Made by a program: the position numbers and the translations under genes | Notes under the pieces: model-generated | Database searches by the model: none | The model's input: only the letters and a program-made list of their open reading frames with translations | What the model was told of the DNA's origin: nothing | In this document: in pieces, positions 45,405 to 56,579 of the stretch | Numbering within the stretch: position 1 is the first letter of the stretch | Layout of the letters: every line of letters begins with the position of its first letter | Source of the DNA: Bettongia penicillata ogilbyi | Lineage: Eukaryota; Chordata; Mammalia; Diprotodontia; Potoroidae | Direction: 5' to 3' | Assembly: GCA_023548195.1 (NCBI GenBank) | Contig: JAJHZJ010000693.1 | Location: 62,001-126,000 of the forward strand | Length of the DNA: 64,000 nucleotides

Positions 45405-45800
45405 AGGTCACTGCATCTATATAGCACTTCAAGGATTACAATGTCCTTTACATATATCATCACATTTGACCCTTACAAAATTGAGAGGTAGGTGCTATTA
45501 TTATCCCCCTTTTTATAGATGAGGCAACTGAGGCCTAGAGAGGTTAAATTAAGTCAACAAGGACTTAATAAGTTCCTACTATGTGCCAGGCACTGAGCTA
45601 AGCTCTATAAATATTGCCTCATTTTGTCTTCACAATTCTGAAAGGTAGATGTTATTTCCCCATTTTACAGTTGAGGGAACTGAGGCAGAGACTAAGTGAC
45701 TTGCCCAGGGTCACACAGCTGGGAAATGTCTGAGGCTGAATTTAAACTCAAGTCTTCCTGACTCCGGGTCCAGGAATCCATGCATTGTACCATTAGCTTC
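45405..45800 (-). mobile_element. Two MIR copies downstream of the first exon
   Basis: TATAGATGAGGCAACTGAGG at 45516, then GCCAGGCACTGAGCTAAGC, TTTACAGTTGAGGGAACTG and CAGGGTCACACAGCTGGGAA. Confidence 0.75.
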
Positions 45801-45959
45801 TCCAAGGAAGTCAGAATCAGGAAGATGTGGCTTGAGATGTATGAATTGGTGCTTAATGCTTGTTGACTTGTCATTACTCTACTGCTCTGGGTCTCATTTT
45901 CCTCATCTGTAGAGTAAAAGATTTGGACTCCATGGCCTCTAAAGTCCCTTCCAGTCTTA

Positions 45960-46390
45960 GAATCGTTTTACTCCCTCTTGCACAGAACAGCTTTTCTTTT
46001 CTAGAAGTCCCCTCAGGTCACTCTGCCGAGGGCAGGGTAGCTGCTGCTCAGTGTTATGTCCAGTGCCACCTCCCCTGGTATCTCAGCCTCAAGCCATTCC
46101 CTTCCAAAGAGATCCTGGCAATCTCCAGGAGAGATGCAGGGGAGGCATTGAAAGGAGCTCCACCTGGGGGATGAGTTCCCCCGCCTCTCTAATGCTATGT
46201 CTCCTGGTGGAAATTTCTTCTCTCACTTCACTGGATCAGATCTTTGACTTCCTGCTGTGATCCATTTTTTTCTGATGGATGGAAAAATAAATTCTGAGAT
46301 GAGTCCTAATGTTACTATATCCATTGCTGGTAAGTCCACAAGGTCATGATCAAATGACCGCAATCTCTCTACGAAGATGGCTTCTAAAGA
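45960..46390. other. No recognisable feature
   Basis: Non-repeat-like sequence between a MIR and the purine tract. Two overlapping short open frames, no domain. Confidence 0.3.
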
Positions 46391-46395
46391 TGGAA

Positions 46396-46843
46396 GAGAG
46401 AAAGAAGAGGGGGGGAGAAAGAGACAGAGAGAGACATGCAGAGACACACAGAGAGACAGAGACAGAGAGACAGAAACAGACACAGAGAGACAGAAATAGA
46501 CACACAGAGACAGAAAGCCACAGAGAGATAAAAAGAGACACAGAGAGATAGAGACAAAAAGACAGAGGGAGAGACAGAGAGATAGAGGGAGAGAGAAAAG
46601 ACAGAAACAGAAGGAGAGAAGACAGACAAGGAGAGACAGAGAAGGATAGAGAGACAGAGGGAGAGATAGAAGACAGAAATAGAAACAGAGAAAGAGGAAA
46701 AGAGAGAAGACAGAAAGAGAGAGACAGAAGACAGAAACAAAGAAAGAGGAAAAGAAAGAAGACAGAGAAAAAGAGGGAGAGAGAGAAAGAGAAAGAGAAG
46801 AGGAAGAGAAAAGAGAGGGAGAGAGGAGAGACAGAATCAGGGG
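46396..46843. repeat. Degenerate GAGACAGA purine-rich array
   Basis: About 450 bp of GAGA, GACAGA and AGAAA units, nearly free of T on this strand. It gives long Ser/Leu/Phe-rich spurious frames on the complement. Confidence 0.95.
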
Positions 46844-47079
46844 CTGGGGGAATTGTGGAAGGATGGAGATGGACATACCACACAGGAAGTTCCAAAGGAA
46901 AAGACAATTGCTAAATGTCTCCTGATCAGTAGAATTCTTTTCTGAAGAGGTAAAGGATTGAGCCAAGGGGTTGCTATTGCAAACTGTTCCTCTCTGTCAC
47001 TTAGGTGTTCCTGATCTGGGCAGGACAAAATTGTCTTCCAGTGAAGACAGGGCATTTTCATTCTATCCCTTTGAGTCAT

Positions 47080-47240
47080 GGACGCAGAGAGCTGGAAGGG
47101 CCCTTAAATCATCTTGTGCAATCTCCTCTTTTCAGATGATAAACCTGAGGCTCTGAGAGCTTGTGATATGCCAAAGCTCACCTAGCCAGGTATCAGCACA
47201 GCTGGGCTAGAAGCTGAGCCTCCATGCTCCAAATTGTAAA
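47080..47240 (-). mobile_element. MIR fragment
   Basis: GAGAGCTGGAAGGGCCCTTA, TCAGATGATAAACCTGAGG, CTAGAAGCTGAGCCTCC. Confidence 0.55.
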
Positions 47241-47780
47241 ATCAGTCTATCAGTGATTGTTAATTAATAGGCTAATTTGTGCCACCCACACCCTGTGTGA
47301 GACAAACATGGCAGAGTCCCTGGGCGTACAATCCATTGGGAGGAAAGATATGTACAGTTCAACGCTTTCTTCCTGGAGGATACAATCTCTCCAAATGGAT
47401 TTTAAATTTGATGCCTACACATTTAGTTAAAAACTCTGAGTTCAAGAAATTACCAGAAAACAAAAACAACCCATCATCACAAATCCTGTAACCAACATAG
47501 AAGTTCTTGCTCAATCATATCTTGACTGTCAACTTTGGGGAGAGTCCTTTCTTAATATTAGAGATTAATCACCATCATTACCATAAGTAATAATAATAAA
47601 TATTTCTATAGCACTTTAAGACCTACAAAGTACCATACATATGTATGTGTGCACATATACATATACAGAGTGAGACAAAGAGAAAGATATTCATTTTTGA
47701 CACTGTATCCTCAGCATCTGGCTTATAGTAAGTACTTGCTGATTATCTCATTTGATAGAAGACATGGTCCCAGTTCTGCT
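47241..47780. other. Mostly unassigned
   Basis: A MIR-like end is visible at 47590-47740 (TTTCTATAGCACTTTAAGAC). The remainder shows nothing. Confidence 0.3.
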
Positions 47781-47794
47781 TGGTCCTAAAGGTA

Positions 47795-48062
47795 TAGGTA
47801 GAATCTGGAAACTAGATGACACAATGGATAGAGGGCTGGACCTGGAATAGAAAGGCTTGAGTTCAAATCCAGTCCCAGGTGCTTGCCAGCTGTGTAATGC
47901 TGGGCAAGTCACTTTATCTCTTCCTGCTTCAGTTTCCTTATCTATAAAATGGGGATAATGATAGCACCTTCCTCCTATGGTTGTTGTGAGGATGAAATGA
48001 GATGATCTTTGTAAATATTTTCTAAAACCTAAAGCATTTTATGCTGGCTATTATTAATTATT
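47795..48062 (+). mobile_element. MIR, full length with LINE-like tail
   Basis: Head ACTAGATGACACAATGGATA, box B GAGTTCAAATCCAGTCC, CORE CCAGCTGTGTAATGCTGGG, CTATAAAATGGGGATAATG, and tail through GCTGGCTATTATTAATTATT. Confidence 0.88.
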
Positions 48063-48089
48063 ATTATTAAGATCTCAAGAGTTAATTGT

Positions 48090-48465
48090 AATCTTAATAT
48101 CAAGAAATGCTTCCTCATGATCAGAGCTATTTAGAAGAGCAATGGGTAACCTTGAGATCACAAATAGGATTGTAGCTCTAGAGCTGGAAGTAATATTAGA
48201 GGTCATTTGGTCTAAGTCCCTCATTTACCCAAGAAGAAAATGAGTTTCAGAGAACTTAAGTTCAACGTGGTAGAGCCAGGATTAAAACACTTGAAACTGG
48301 GTCCCCCAATTCCAAATTCAATGTCCATTTCCCTCTCACTGAAGGTCTCCATGCAAAGGTTAGATGACCACTCTTTGGTGATATAAAAAGTATTCTTGGA
48401 CCAGATGAGCTTGTGAAGGTCCCTTTCCACTCCGAGATTCTTGAATTTCTGAGGATGCTGATACT
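48090..48465 (+). mobile_element. L3/CR1 3' end split by an antisense MIR
   Basis: L3 at 48090-48160 (AGAAATGCTTCCTCATGATC, GAAGAGCAATGGGTAACC) resumes at 48335 with CTGAAGGTCTCCATGCAAAG, AGGTCCCTTTCCACTCCG and AGATTCTTGAATTTC. The MIR complement occupies about 48175-48335. Confidence 0.7.
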
Positions 48466-49245
48466 TTGAGTTGAAGCTCCATGTTTATGCTGCCCTTGAC
48501 CCAGCAGGTGCCCAGCTCTCACAAAATGCCCTGGTTCTGGGCTGAAGGGGACCAAACTCAATCTGAGATAAGCATTTCCTCTAAAAAGTTTTTATCGTGT
48601 TCATCATGTCTACATTGGGGTAAATTTATGAGACCTTAGGTTGGTTCACATTTAGAGTTTCCCCAAAGGAGATTAACAAAGGTCCTTTCTAGGAAAGGTG
48701 CAAAGTAGTAGATATCAGATATAGGACAGCTATTTATTTCTTCCATCACAAAATAATCCTTCAAACACAAGACTCATAAACATTCTTCAACAAATTCTTA
48801 AAATAAGAAACAATAACCTATCACACCTATTATACTCTTCTGGAAAGGATAGATTCTCAGGAGACTTGGAGTAATTCTGAGAGATATTTTATGTTCATCT
48901 CAGATGTGTACTGTCTGAACAGCAGCTTAAGGTCTATATCATCTGATCAGTCAAGTATGAATTACTCATTCTTCTGGCAACAGTCAACCTCTGGGAAGGG
49001 TATAGTTGTAGGCAGCACCTCCCCTTGGGTAGCAGCACCCCTTTCAGTGACCCTGACCTCTCAGCCTCAAGAAGTAAACGTTCATCTTTCAAGAGTCCTG
49101 CTCTCAGGAAAAGAAACCCAAAGCAGAGGAGGCAGCTGAGGACTTCAGATCCAGCTGCAATCTCATGTAGCAAATATATGTGGTAGATTCCATAGCTTCT
49201 AGTGGAGAGGGATGGAAGAAATAACAATACCAACAGTTATAACAT
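48466..49245. other. No recognisable feature
   Basis: Unassigned. Overlapping frames of 82 and 99 codons on opposite strands (48891-49233) lack any domain. Confidence 0.3.
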
Positions 49246-49249
49246 TGTG

Positions 49250-49485
49250 ATAAGAACAATAGTTGACATTTATATAGTTCTTAAAGGTTTGCATAATAAT
49301 ACACTATGAATATTACCTTATTTCATCCTCCTGGGGAGATAGGTGCTATTATTATCCCTATTTAAAGATAAGTAAACTGAGGCAGGTAGGCATCCAGGAT
49401 CATATAGCTAATGTTTGAAGCAGGATTTGAACTCAGATCTTCCTAGCTTCAGGTTCAGTCTTCTAGTCACTGCTACACCTAGCTA
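49250..49485 (-). mobile_element. MIR
   Basis: GACATTTATATAGTTCTTAA, GATAAGTAAACTGAGGCAGG, GATTTGAACTCAGATCTTCC and TGCTACACCTAGCTACC. Confidence 0.8.
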
Positions 49486-49929
49486 CCATTAAAGAAGAGA
49501 AATCCCTCACCTCCTCACTAGAAGTCCTAGAAGACTGGGTCTCAAGAAGAGGCCAGCTTGAAAAAAAAGCTTATCTAGCTTATTGAATTCCTCTTGGCTC
49601 AGTCACCAATCATCATTGACACCTTCCCACCTCTACCCTGCCACAAAGACTGAGGGACCAACTCGGGATCCAGAGTATAGACTTAGCCCCTTGCTTGCTC
49701 CATGATGTAGCCTTGCTGCAATCAGACCCATAACCAGTGATATCTCTTGAACCTGAGGCACCACTGCCCTCCTTCTGGGGAACTCTTCCACAGAACCTCT
49801 CCTGGAACCAGGGCAGAATCACCCATGGTTTGATTTCCATGGGTGAACCCTGAGTGACTTGTGGGCTGTGTTCTCTCTCCAAGTCGTAGAGAAGACAGGG
49901 AGTATACTCTGAAGTTTCAGTGAGCATTT

Positions 49930-50170
49930 CACCCTCCTGTGTGTTGTCCCAGCTGTCAAGCCCATGAGGGGAAAAGAGGGTTCGCTTCAGCTCACAGCTC
50001 CTGCTAATTAACTGTAACAGAGCTCCAATTCTGGCTGATGAGCCTGATATAAATCACATGCCTCAAGGCCAGTACGCACTCAAAAATGAATACTTGCATT
50101 GCCATGGAACTCCCTCAAGTTTTGGTGAGGAGCCCCTCTCCCCTTCACCACCCCCGGCCATCTGAAATGA
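49930..50170. other. Repeat-free block, candidate conserved non-coding element
   Basis: TGCTAATTAACTGTAACAG and GATATAAATCACATGCC are embedded in GC-balanced sequence. I recognise no repeat. Confidence 0.3.
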
Positions 50171-50366
50171 AAAGAGTCACTGAAAGCCTATTATATGCAG
50201 GGAAACAACCACTTTGGGGTCTCACAGAATAGATTATCTAGATAGGGACCTGGGGACCTGCATTCTGAGCTAAGTTTATCCTTCTGCTCTGATGCTGATC
50301 TGGTGACAATAATAATACATACAGGAACGCCAGGCCATGTAGGTATCTCTTCAGTTAGATCTAGGG

Positions 50367-50478
50367 CAGGGGTGGGGAAAGCTGCGGCCTCGAAGCCCTC
50401 TAGGTCCTCAAGTAAGGACCATACTTGAGGACCTAGAGGGCCACCTCTGGCCTCAGGGCCGCAGGTTCCCCACCTTTG
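50367..50478. mobile_element. hAT-like MITE, internally deleted, palindromic
   Basis: Terminal repeats CAGGGGTGGGGAA and TTCCCCACCTTTG. Inner arms CTAGGTCCTCAAGTA and TACTTGAGGACCTAG are perfect complements around a 7-base loop. It is a shorter relative of the element at 59662. No convincing target duplication remains. Confidence 0.7.
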
Positions 50479-50489
50479 CTTCACCATTT

Positions 50490-50840
50490 AAATTCAACAT
50501 TTTGTGGACTACCTCCTAGGTGCCAGAGATTGTGCTAGGCAGTATAGATAGAGACAAAACCCAAACAATCTCTTCCCTTAGGGAATTTAGATTCTATGGA
50601 GAAAATCAATACATACCCAGTAAAGTAAATATGAGGATTTTATTTCTAAATGAGTGAATGAGAAAGCACTATGTCCCTTACATTGTTCTAGGTATTGGGT
50701 ATAAATAGACAAAAAAAAAACTCCTTGACCTCAGGGAGCTTACATTCTACAGAGGAAAACAACATACATAGTTAGAGAAGTAAATGATTGTGGTGGGTGA
50801 AAGATGAAATGACAGGAGACTTCTGGGCACATCCATTTAT
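50490..50840 (-). mobile_element. Two L2-related repeats
   Basis: CTACCTCCTAGGTGCCAGAG, AGGGAATTTAGATTCTATGG, then CACTATGTCCCTTACATTG and CTCAGGGAGCTTACATTCTA. Confidence 0.6.
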
Positions 50841-50859
50841 TAAGCAATCTGGGACCAGA

Positions 50860-51485
50860 TTTCCTCAATTTAGGGCTGGACTCCAATACAGGGAGAGACA
50901 AATTTTTATACATAAAAAATTAATCAAATAAAACTAATTCAAAGGAAATAATACAACACTAGGTCATCTGATTTCTAATTGAAGTTGGGAGGGGGAAGTG
51001 AACAGAGCAGTTCCCTGAAATCAGAAAAGGAGATGTCTCATTCCTTGCTCTCCCCCTCCCCCAAGTGTCTGTCAAAAATCAAAGGGATGTGGAAACAACT
51101 GACTGATCAGTACAGGGCCAATTTTCAGATCAGATAAGATATATAAATTACTTGAGATGTACAACTGTGAGAAAACTCCTTGTATCAATCTCTGGATCCG
51201 AGTTTCTGGTCATAATGACCTAGGTCCTTAGTTAAGGATTTCTAAGCAGCAGGTAGAGGTGGTTCAACTCCCAGGCATGCAGGGTTAGATCCAGCAAGAA
51301 GGTTTTCTCTCAATTTCATGACTGAATAAACTTTTCTCAAGAAAGAATTTGGGTTAGACCTGTAAATTGAATAGAAAGCTAGATGCAGAATTGAGTCACA
51401 AGATGGAGTCAGTGTGGATCATTCAATTCCCACAACTGACAACTTGCTGTGCTAATATTCCTTTAATTCCCTCAATTTCTTCAAA
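50860..51485 (+). mobile_element. Possible solo LTR-like sequence (endogenous retrovirus relic)
   Basis: The block fits no SINE/LINE I know. It has an LTR-like arrangement: a promoter-distal GACTGAATAAACTTTTCTC polyadenylation-type motif at about 51321 and mixed GC/AT composition before it. No protein frame, primer-binding site or terminal TG...CA pair could be fixed. Treat as a weak suggestion. Confidence 0.22.
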
Positions 51486-51493
51486 AATTTGTT

Positions 51494-51830
51494 TCTTTAA
51501 CCAGACTTGTGAATGAAAAAATAAATTAAAAGCATTTATTAAGCACTATGTACCATGTACCCCTAGGTGTTGGATATAAAAAGACAAAAAACAAAATAGT
51601 CCTTGTCCTCAATGAGTTTCCATTCTATGAAAGTAAATACACGCACACACACACACAGAAGTAAATAAAAGTTGATGTTTTTTTTAACCAGACTTGTGAA
51701 TGAACTAACAAATACATGAAAAATTATTATGCATTTATTATATGCTAATCACTAGGGATGCAAATAGAAGAACTGAGATATTCCCTGACCTAAAAGAGTT
51801 CACACACTAGCTGGATAAAACAATATAGAA
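51494..51830. repeat. L2-related repeat present twice in tandem
   Basis: TTAACCAGACTTGTGAATGA occurs at about 51497 and 51684, each followed by a 'gcatttattaagcac'-type repeat. The parts after the shared start are diverged. A short CA run lies at about 51642-51657. Confidence 0.6.
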
Positions 51831-52057
51831 AATTCATTTGCAGGTTGGATGGAAATGCCTTTGCATCCTGCCGGGGCACATGGCATGGCCCAGAGCTCCT
51901 TAGGCTGCATCACTTGGTCAACTGACAGTGCTTGAGAGATGGAAGCTGCAGGTTTCCCAAGTGTCAGGATCCTTTGATGGGGGAACTCCCAACTGAGATA
52001 TGTAATAACCATATGTAAAATGCTCTGCAAATTGTAAGGCATATTTTGCTATTATTT

Positions 52058-52232
52058 GTGCTTGTCCTTTGTTTTCAAAGAGGACCATGACATCAGCAAG
52101 ATGATGACACGACTTGCAGTTGACTTTGATCTGAGTGAGGGCTGTGCAAGGTCGCCAGCCTCCCTTTCTCCTCCAGTCATCTGGGTCCTGTGGCCAGATA
52201 TTCATCAAGATCACTGGAGATGACTCAGGATG
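52058..52232 (-). mobile_element. WSINE1-type SINE fragment
   Basis: Complement: TTGTTTTCAAAGAGGACCAT, GACTTGCAGTTGACTTTGAT, CTCCTCCAGTCATCTGGG and GAGATGACTCAGGATG. Confidence 0.85.
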
Positions 52233-52393
52233 AATGGCCAAAAGAGAAATAGTTACTATTTGTATTCATTCTGAGCTAGGAGGGCCCAAAAAAGAGCCAT
52301 TAAGTGGCACTTGGACAGGGACCTATTGTTATCTAATGTAATGTAATCTAAGGTCCAGGTGACATGGGTTTAAGATTTGGTCTTTGAGGAAAA

Positions 52394-52609
52394 GGAAGGA
52401 AGGAAGGAAGGAAGGAAGGAAGGAAGGAAGGAAGGAAGGAAGGAAGGAAGGAAGGAAGGAAGGAAGGAAGGAAGGAAGGAAGGAAGGAAGGAAGGAAGGA
52501 AGGAAGGAAGGAAGGAAGGAAGGAAGGAAGGAAGGAAGGAAGGAAGGAAGGAAGGAAGGAAGGAAGGAAGGAAGGAAGGAAGGAAGGAAGGAAGGAAGGA
52601 AGGAAGGAA
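52394..52609. repeat. (GGAA)54 microsatellite
   Basis: Fifty-four perfect tetranucleotide units (216 bp). All six frames are open across it, giving KEGR/LPSF spurious proteins. Confidence 0.98.
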
Positions 52610-52721
52610 ACCTACCCAATAATAAAAATTGTCTTCCTTTGGAAAGAGAGGGAGAGGAAGAGGATGAGCTGAGTTACTCAACTGGCTGGGTTCCCATTCA
52701 GGGAGCTCAGACTGCTCACAG

Positions 52722-52790
52722 GTTGTGTTTGTCCTTCATTTTCAAAGAGGACCATAACATCAGGGAGATGATGACATGACTTGCAATTTT
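52722..52790 (-). mobile_element. WSINE1-type SINE 3' fragment
   Basis: GTTTGTCCTTCATTTTCAAA, GAGGACCATAACATCAGG, GATGACATGACTTGCAATTT. Confidence 0.75.
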
Positions 52791-52839
52791 AGCTATTAAT
52801 TGAGTTTATTATTGTTACCAACATAGATGACATTTTCTC

Positions 52840-52985
52840 TGCAATTTATGGTTTTAGGGAGTTGTCTAAGGTACTGAGGGATTAAGTGTCTTACCCAGGG
52901 TCACACAGCACAGTAGATTTCAGAAGTCTGACTTGAACTCAGGTCTTCCTGACTCTGAGGCAAGCTTTCTGTCCCATCAGTTTTG
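52840..52985 (-). mobile_element. MIR-like fragment
   Basis: TTAAGTGTCTTACCCAGGGT, ACTTGAACTCAGGTCTTCC. Confidence 0.6.
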
Positions 52986-53194
52986 GTGTCAACACTGAGT
53001 CCTTCCAATCAGTGTAATGGGGAATGTTCTTCTGTAATAGGTAACATCTGGGTTCCTAATCATACTAGTCTCCACCAAAGTGCTACAACTAAGGCATTCT
53101 GGGACTTTAAGGATGGTCCATATTAACACCAATAATAATGCTTCTACCCAGTTCTTGAAAAGGATTCTAACTTTGCAAAGTACTTTAATTATCC

Positions 53195-53400
53195 TTGTTA
53201 TTTTTTAATCATATCTGATACTCCATGACCCCATTTGGGGTCTTCTTGGCAAAGATAGTGGAGTGATTTACTATTTCCTTCTCCAGCTTATTTTAGAGAT
53301 GAGCAAACTGAGGTTTCCTCAAACAACAAATAGGATTAGGTGACTTGCACTAATTGTCTAAGGCTAGATTTGAACTCATGAAGCTGTCTTTTTGATTAAG
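53195..53400 (-). mobile_element. RTE-tailed SINE
   Basis: CATGACCCCATTTGGGGTCT, CTTGGCAAAGATAGTGGAG, TTTCCTTCTCCAGCTTA. The head is degraded. Confidence 0.85.
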
Positions 53401-53439
53401 TGGTTTGCCAGTTGTTGACAGTTTGAACCAGGTTCAAGT

Positions 53440-53575
53440 CTGTATTCTTTCCAGGAAGCTTCTGAGAATTTTTGGTGAACTTTTTGAGAGCAGGAGCAAT
53501 CTTTTGCCTCTTTCTGTATTCCCTGGTGCTTAGCACAGTGCCTGGCACTGTGTTTGACTGTTTGGATACATGAGA
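53440..53575 (+). mobile_element. LINE-2 3' end
   Basis: TTTTTGAGAGCAGGAGCAA, GCTTAGCACAGTGCCTGGC. Confidence 0.75.
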
Positions 53576-53849
53576 TTTTGTTTGTTTGTTTGTTTACTCC
53601 TGTGGTTTGGAACTCCTGGTGTAGAAACACTCTCCATAGATGGAGATCAGAACCTTGTTGTAGCTGCCTGGAGTACTGTTGAGTTAAATGACTTACCCAA
53701 CACACAGCTGTTTCAGAGGAGCCAGAGCCAATGAATCAGGGATTCTAACTATCACGAGTAAGAAGATCACAAGTAGTCCTCCTGACCTCTTTCCCTATAG
53801 AATACAGAATAACCAAGAGTAGTGGGGAGCATGAGATTTGAGTAATATC

Positions 53850-54300
53850 AATGGAATTAAACAGCATTTATGTGCTAAGCACTATACTAACTGCTGAAGA
53901 TGCAAATACTAAAGCCTAGTCCTGCCCTCAGGGAGTTTCTATTCCAATGGAGGAAGACAACTTATGGAGGAGAATGGTGAACTGGGAGCAGTATTTTGGA
54001 AGTGTTGCTTTGATTCCTGTTCTTAGAGCTGTGGGGGAGCTTCACCATAGCATGAAGATGGCTGAAAATAGTCAATCAATATTTATTAAATACTTACCGG
54101 GTGCCAGGCCTTGTGCTAAGCACTGGGGATGCAAAGAAAGACCAAAGACAATCAGTACCCTCAAGGAGTTTGCAATCCTGTGGGGAAAGACTACATACAA
54201 AGAACACAGGCAAGTGGAGGAGGTGGGAAGGAAATACCTGGAAGAGGGGCATGGAGAGGTCCAGAAGAGTATGGTCTGGTGAGAAATGAAGAAAGATTGG
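53850..54300 (-). mobile_element. Two L2-related repeats
   Basis: CATTTATGTGCTAAGCACTA and CCTCAGGGAGTTTCTATTCC; then TCAATCAATATTTATTAAAT, GTGCCAGGCCTTGTGCTAAG and CTCAAGGAGTTTGCAATCC. Confidence 0.6.
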
Positions 54301-54444
54301 TGACATGGACGCCTTCCTTAAATGGAGGTCCTGGCAAGAGAGGTCTCCGAACTCTAATTAGAAGGCTAAGAGAGACTGTGATGAAGATTGTCAATTAGAA
54401 GCTCAGGGTCTAGGATCACGACTGGAATCCAGGTCTTCTTGACT

Positions 54445-54640
54445 TCTAAGCAGCTAGGTAGTGTAATGGATAGAGTCTGATATCTTGAATCAGGAAGACT
54501 TGGGTTTAAATTCATAGCTGTGTAACCTTGGATAAGTCACTTCACTTCCATCAGCTTCAGTTTCCTTATGTATAAAATGATGGGGTTAGAATCAGGGACC
54601 TTAAAGGTCCTTTTCAGCCTATGAGCCTAGATCCCCTTTG
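54445..54640 (+). mobile_element. MIR-type SINE with well-kept head
   Basis: AGCAGCTAGGTAGTGTAATGG, CTTGGGTTTAAATTCATAGC, GCTTCAGTTTCCTTATG. Confidence 0.7.
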
Positions 54641-55075
54641 CATGCTCTTATCGCCTGAGATAACAACAGTAATATAAACTTAACAACTTTCTGGAATTTC
54701 AGGTGCTGAGTCCCTCTAGACCTTCTTGAAGTGGTCCAGTAATGGCCACTTGCTTCCTCTTTGGAAACTGTTACTGCAGTCCTAGTTTCAGGACCATTTC
54801 CTTCTTCCCATCATGTTTGTGGCAACTCATGTTTTCAAGGGTAGCAGAAAATAGTTGATTACCAGTACAACATGATGAAAAATTAGGAGCCATGAGGTCT
54901 TATGAAACATCAAAGAGCAGTTGGGGAGGATGGGGAAAGTTTGCAAAAAGATTGGAGAAAGACTTGAATTGTGAGGCAGTAAAGATTGTTGGATTGTATA
55001 TCACAGCATTTTAGCATTGGAAGCAACCTAGGCAGCCATTTAACTTATACCCACAAAAGAATCCCTATAATGACA
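54641..55075. other. No recognisable feature
   Basis: Unassigned sequence. Confidence 0.3.
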
Positions 55076-55078
55076 TGG

Positions 55079-55285
55079 CCAGCTAGGTGGATAGAATGCT
55101 GGCAGTGGGGTCAGGAAGACCTGAATTCAAATGTTGCTTCAGACACTTATTAGCCATGTGACCCTGGGCAAGTCATTTAACCATTTGCCTCAGTTTCCTC
55201 ATCTGTAAAAATGAGCTGGAGAAGGAAATGATATATTTGCCAAGAAAACCTCAAACGGGGACATGGTCAAACATCACGACAACAG
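55079..55285 (+). mobile_element. RTE-tailed SINE
   Basis: CAGCTAGGTGGATAGAATGC, GAATTCAAATGTTGCTTC, GAGCTGGAGAAGGAAATG, TTGCCAAGAAAACCTCAAAC. Confidence 0.85.
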
Positions 55286-55299
55286 AGGCAACTTTCTAA

Positions 55300-55735
55300 T
55301 AACCAAATTGCTTTAATATAGGAAGTTCCTCACCTTGAGCTCCTACCCTACTAAATCCAGTCTCTATCCTTATATTTTGTATATAAGTACGTCTGGTCAT
55401 GTTGTCTCCCATGGCTAAATCATAAACTCCTTGAGGGTAAAAGCTTTTCACTTTTGTCTTTATATCCCTAGTGCTTAGCACATAAGTGCTTAACGTTTAT
55501 TGATTGTTACATGGGCTGCTATATTATAAAGTACATAATAATAGCTAGCATTTATGCAGCACTTTACAAAGGTATATGAATTGATCCTCATGACTACCAT
55601 GGGAGGTAGGAGCTTTAATTATCATGAGGAAACTGAGTTAGATTAAGTGATTTGCCCAGAAAACCTATGAGGTGAGATTTTAACTCTGGTGTTCCTCACT
55701 TTCACTATGCACAATCTAGCTGCCTCCCTAAGCTA
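55300..55735. mobile_element. L2 3' end (+) and MIR (-)
   Basis: 55400-55510: CTCCTTGAGGGTAAAAGC, CTAGTGCTTAGCACATAAG. 55530-55730: GCATTTATGCAGCACTTTAC, TCATGAGGAAACTGAG. Confidence 0.7.
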
Positions 55736-56059
55736 ACCTCAATATGCAAAAAGTGATAGTAAAGAGACTCCATTGGGGCAAAGCTCCCACCCGCTGCCTA
55801 AAGCTAGTCAGCCAAAAGGACACTTCATCTTTTTTCCCTTAGAGGAGAAAGGGACATGCTCCTCCTTGGGGTGCAGATTGTAGAAATCCAGTGAAATTCC
55901 TTAGAGACTAATCATCCTGTCATCTGGTGAAGGAGGAAAAAGGCAGTTGCAAAGAGGCTAACATGGAGGAGGGGGGGAAGATCCCTAAAAATTAGAACTG
56001 TTTGAAGTGGGATGGGATGCATCAAAGCAATTTTATTAGGCACACGAGTCTCATTTGCA

Positions 56060-56520
56060 AATCTGCATTTAGTTGTTTTTATACTGCTTAGGTCTCTGCC
56101 CCAGGCCAAATTGGGCAGAGCCAGGTATCTGCTCCAAACTTTTATTGGAAGAAGAGAGCACAGGAAAGCACCTTAGCCCTCTCTCGAGCCACAGGAACCC
56201 GAGTGCTCCCTCCCCCTTCATAGGCTCAGGCACCAATTTATATAATCACATCCAACTTTCATTTCAACTCAGATCCAGCTGAGATTAGATACAATTCCAG
56301 CTGATGCTGATAAAAATCGAAAACTCACTCTGACCTGGCAACCTTCAATAAATTTCCCGTTCCCAGCCCTGCTGGCTGCAGCCTATCTCCTGAAAAAGAA
56401 GCCCAGCCCCAGACAAGGGGTTAGAGAGATGGATGCAGCTCATTTAGCCCTGGATCTTCTATAGAATCGTCCACTTTCCCCATCTCCCTCTCTCCCTTTC
56501 CCCCTCCCTGTATCTAGGGA
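56060..56520. other. Repeat-free block, candidate conserved non-coding element
   Basis: CATTTGCAAATCTGCATTTAG contains an octamer-like palindrome (ATTTGCAAAT, 56053-56062). GAGATTAGATACAATTCCAG and GCTGATAAAAATCG follow. No coding or repeat hallmarks; a 69-codon frame here is not supported. Confidence 0.33.
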
Positions 56521-56579
56521 AGAAGGAAGTATCAGGAAAGGGTCAGATAGAGCTGGAAGGGGCCATCTACTAAAGATGA

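Noticed and set aside
45173..45463. 96-codon minus-strand frame with an acidic stretch
   Set aside because: It is antisense to the KSR2 70-nt exon; the splice sites, known protein match and phase all support the plus strand.
46223..46966. 247-codon Ser/Leu-rich open frame on the minus strand, with nested 185- and 118-codon frames
   Set aside because: It is the complement of the GAGACAGA-rich array; composition alone keeps it open.
52329..52779. Repetitive proteins (KEGR/LPSF) in all frames
   Set aside because: Produced by the (GGAA)54 microsatellite.
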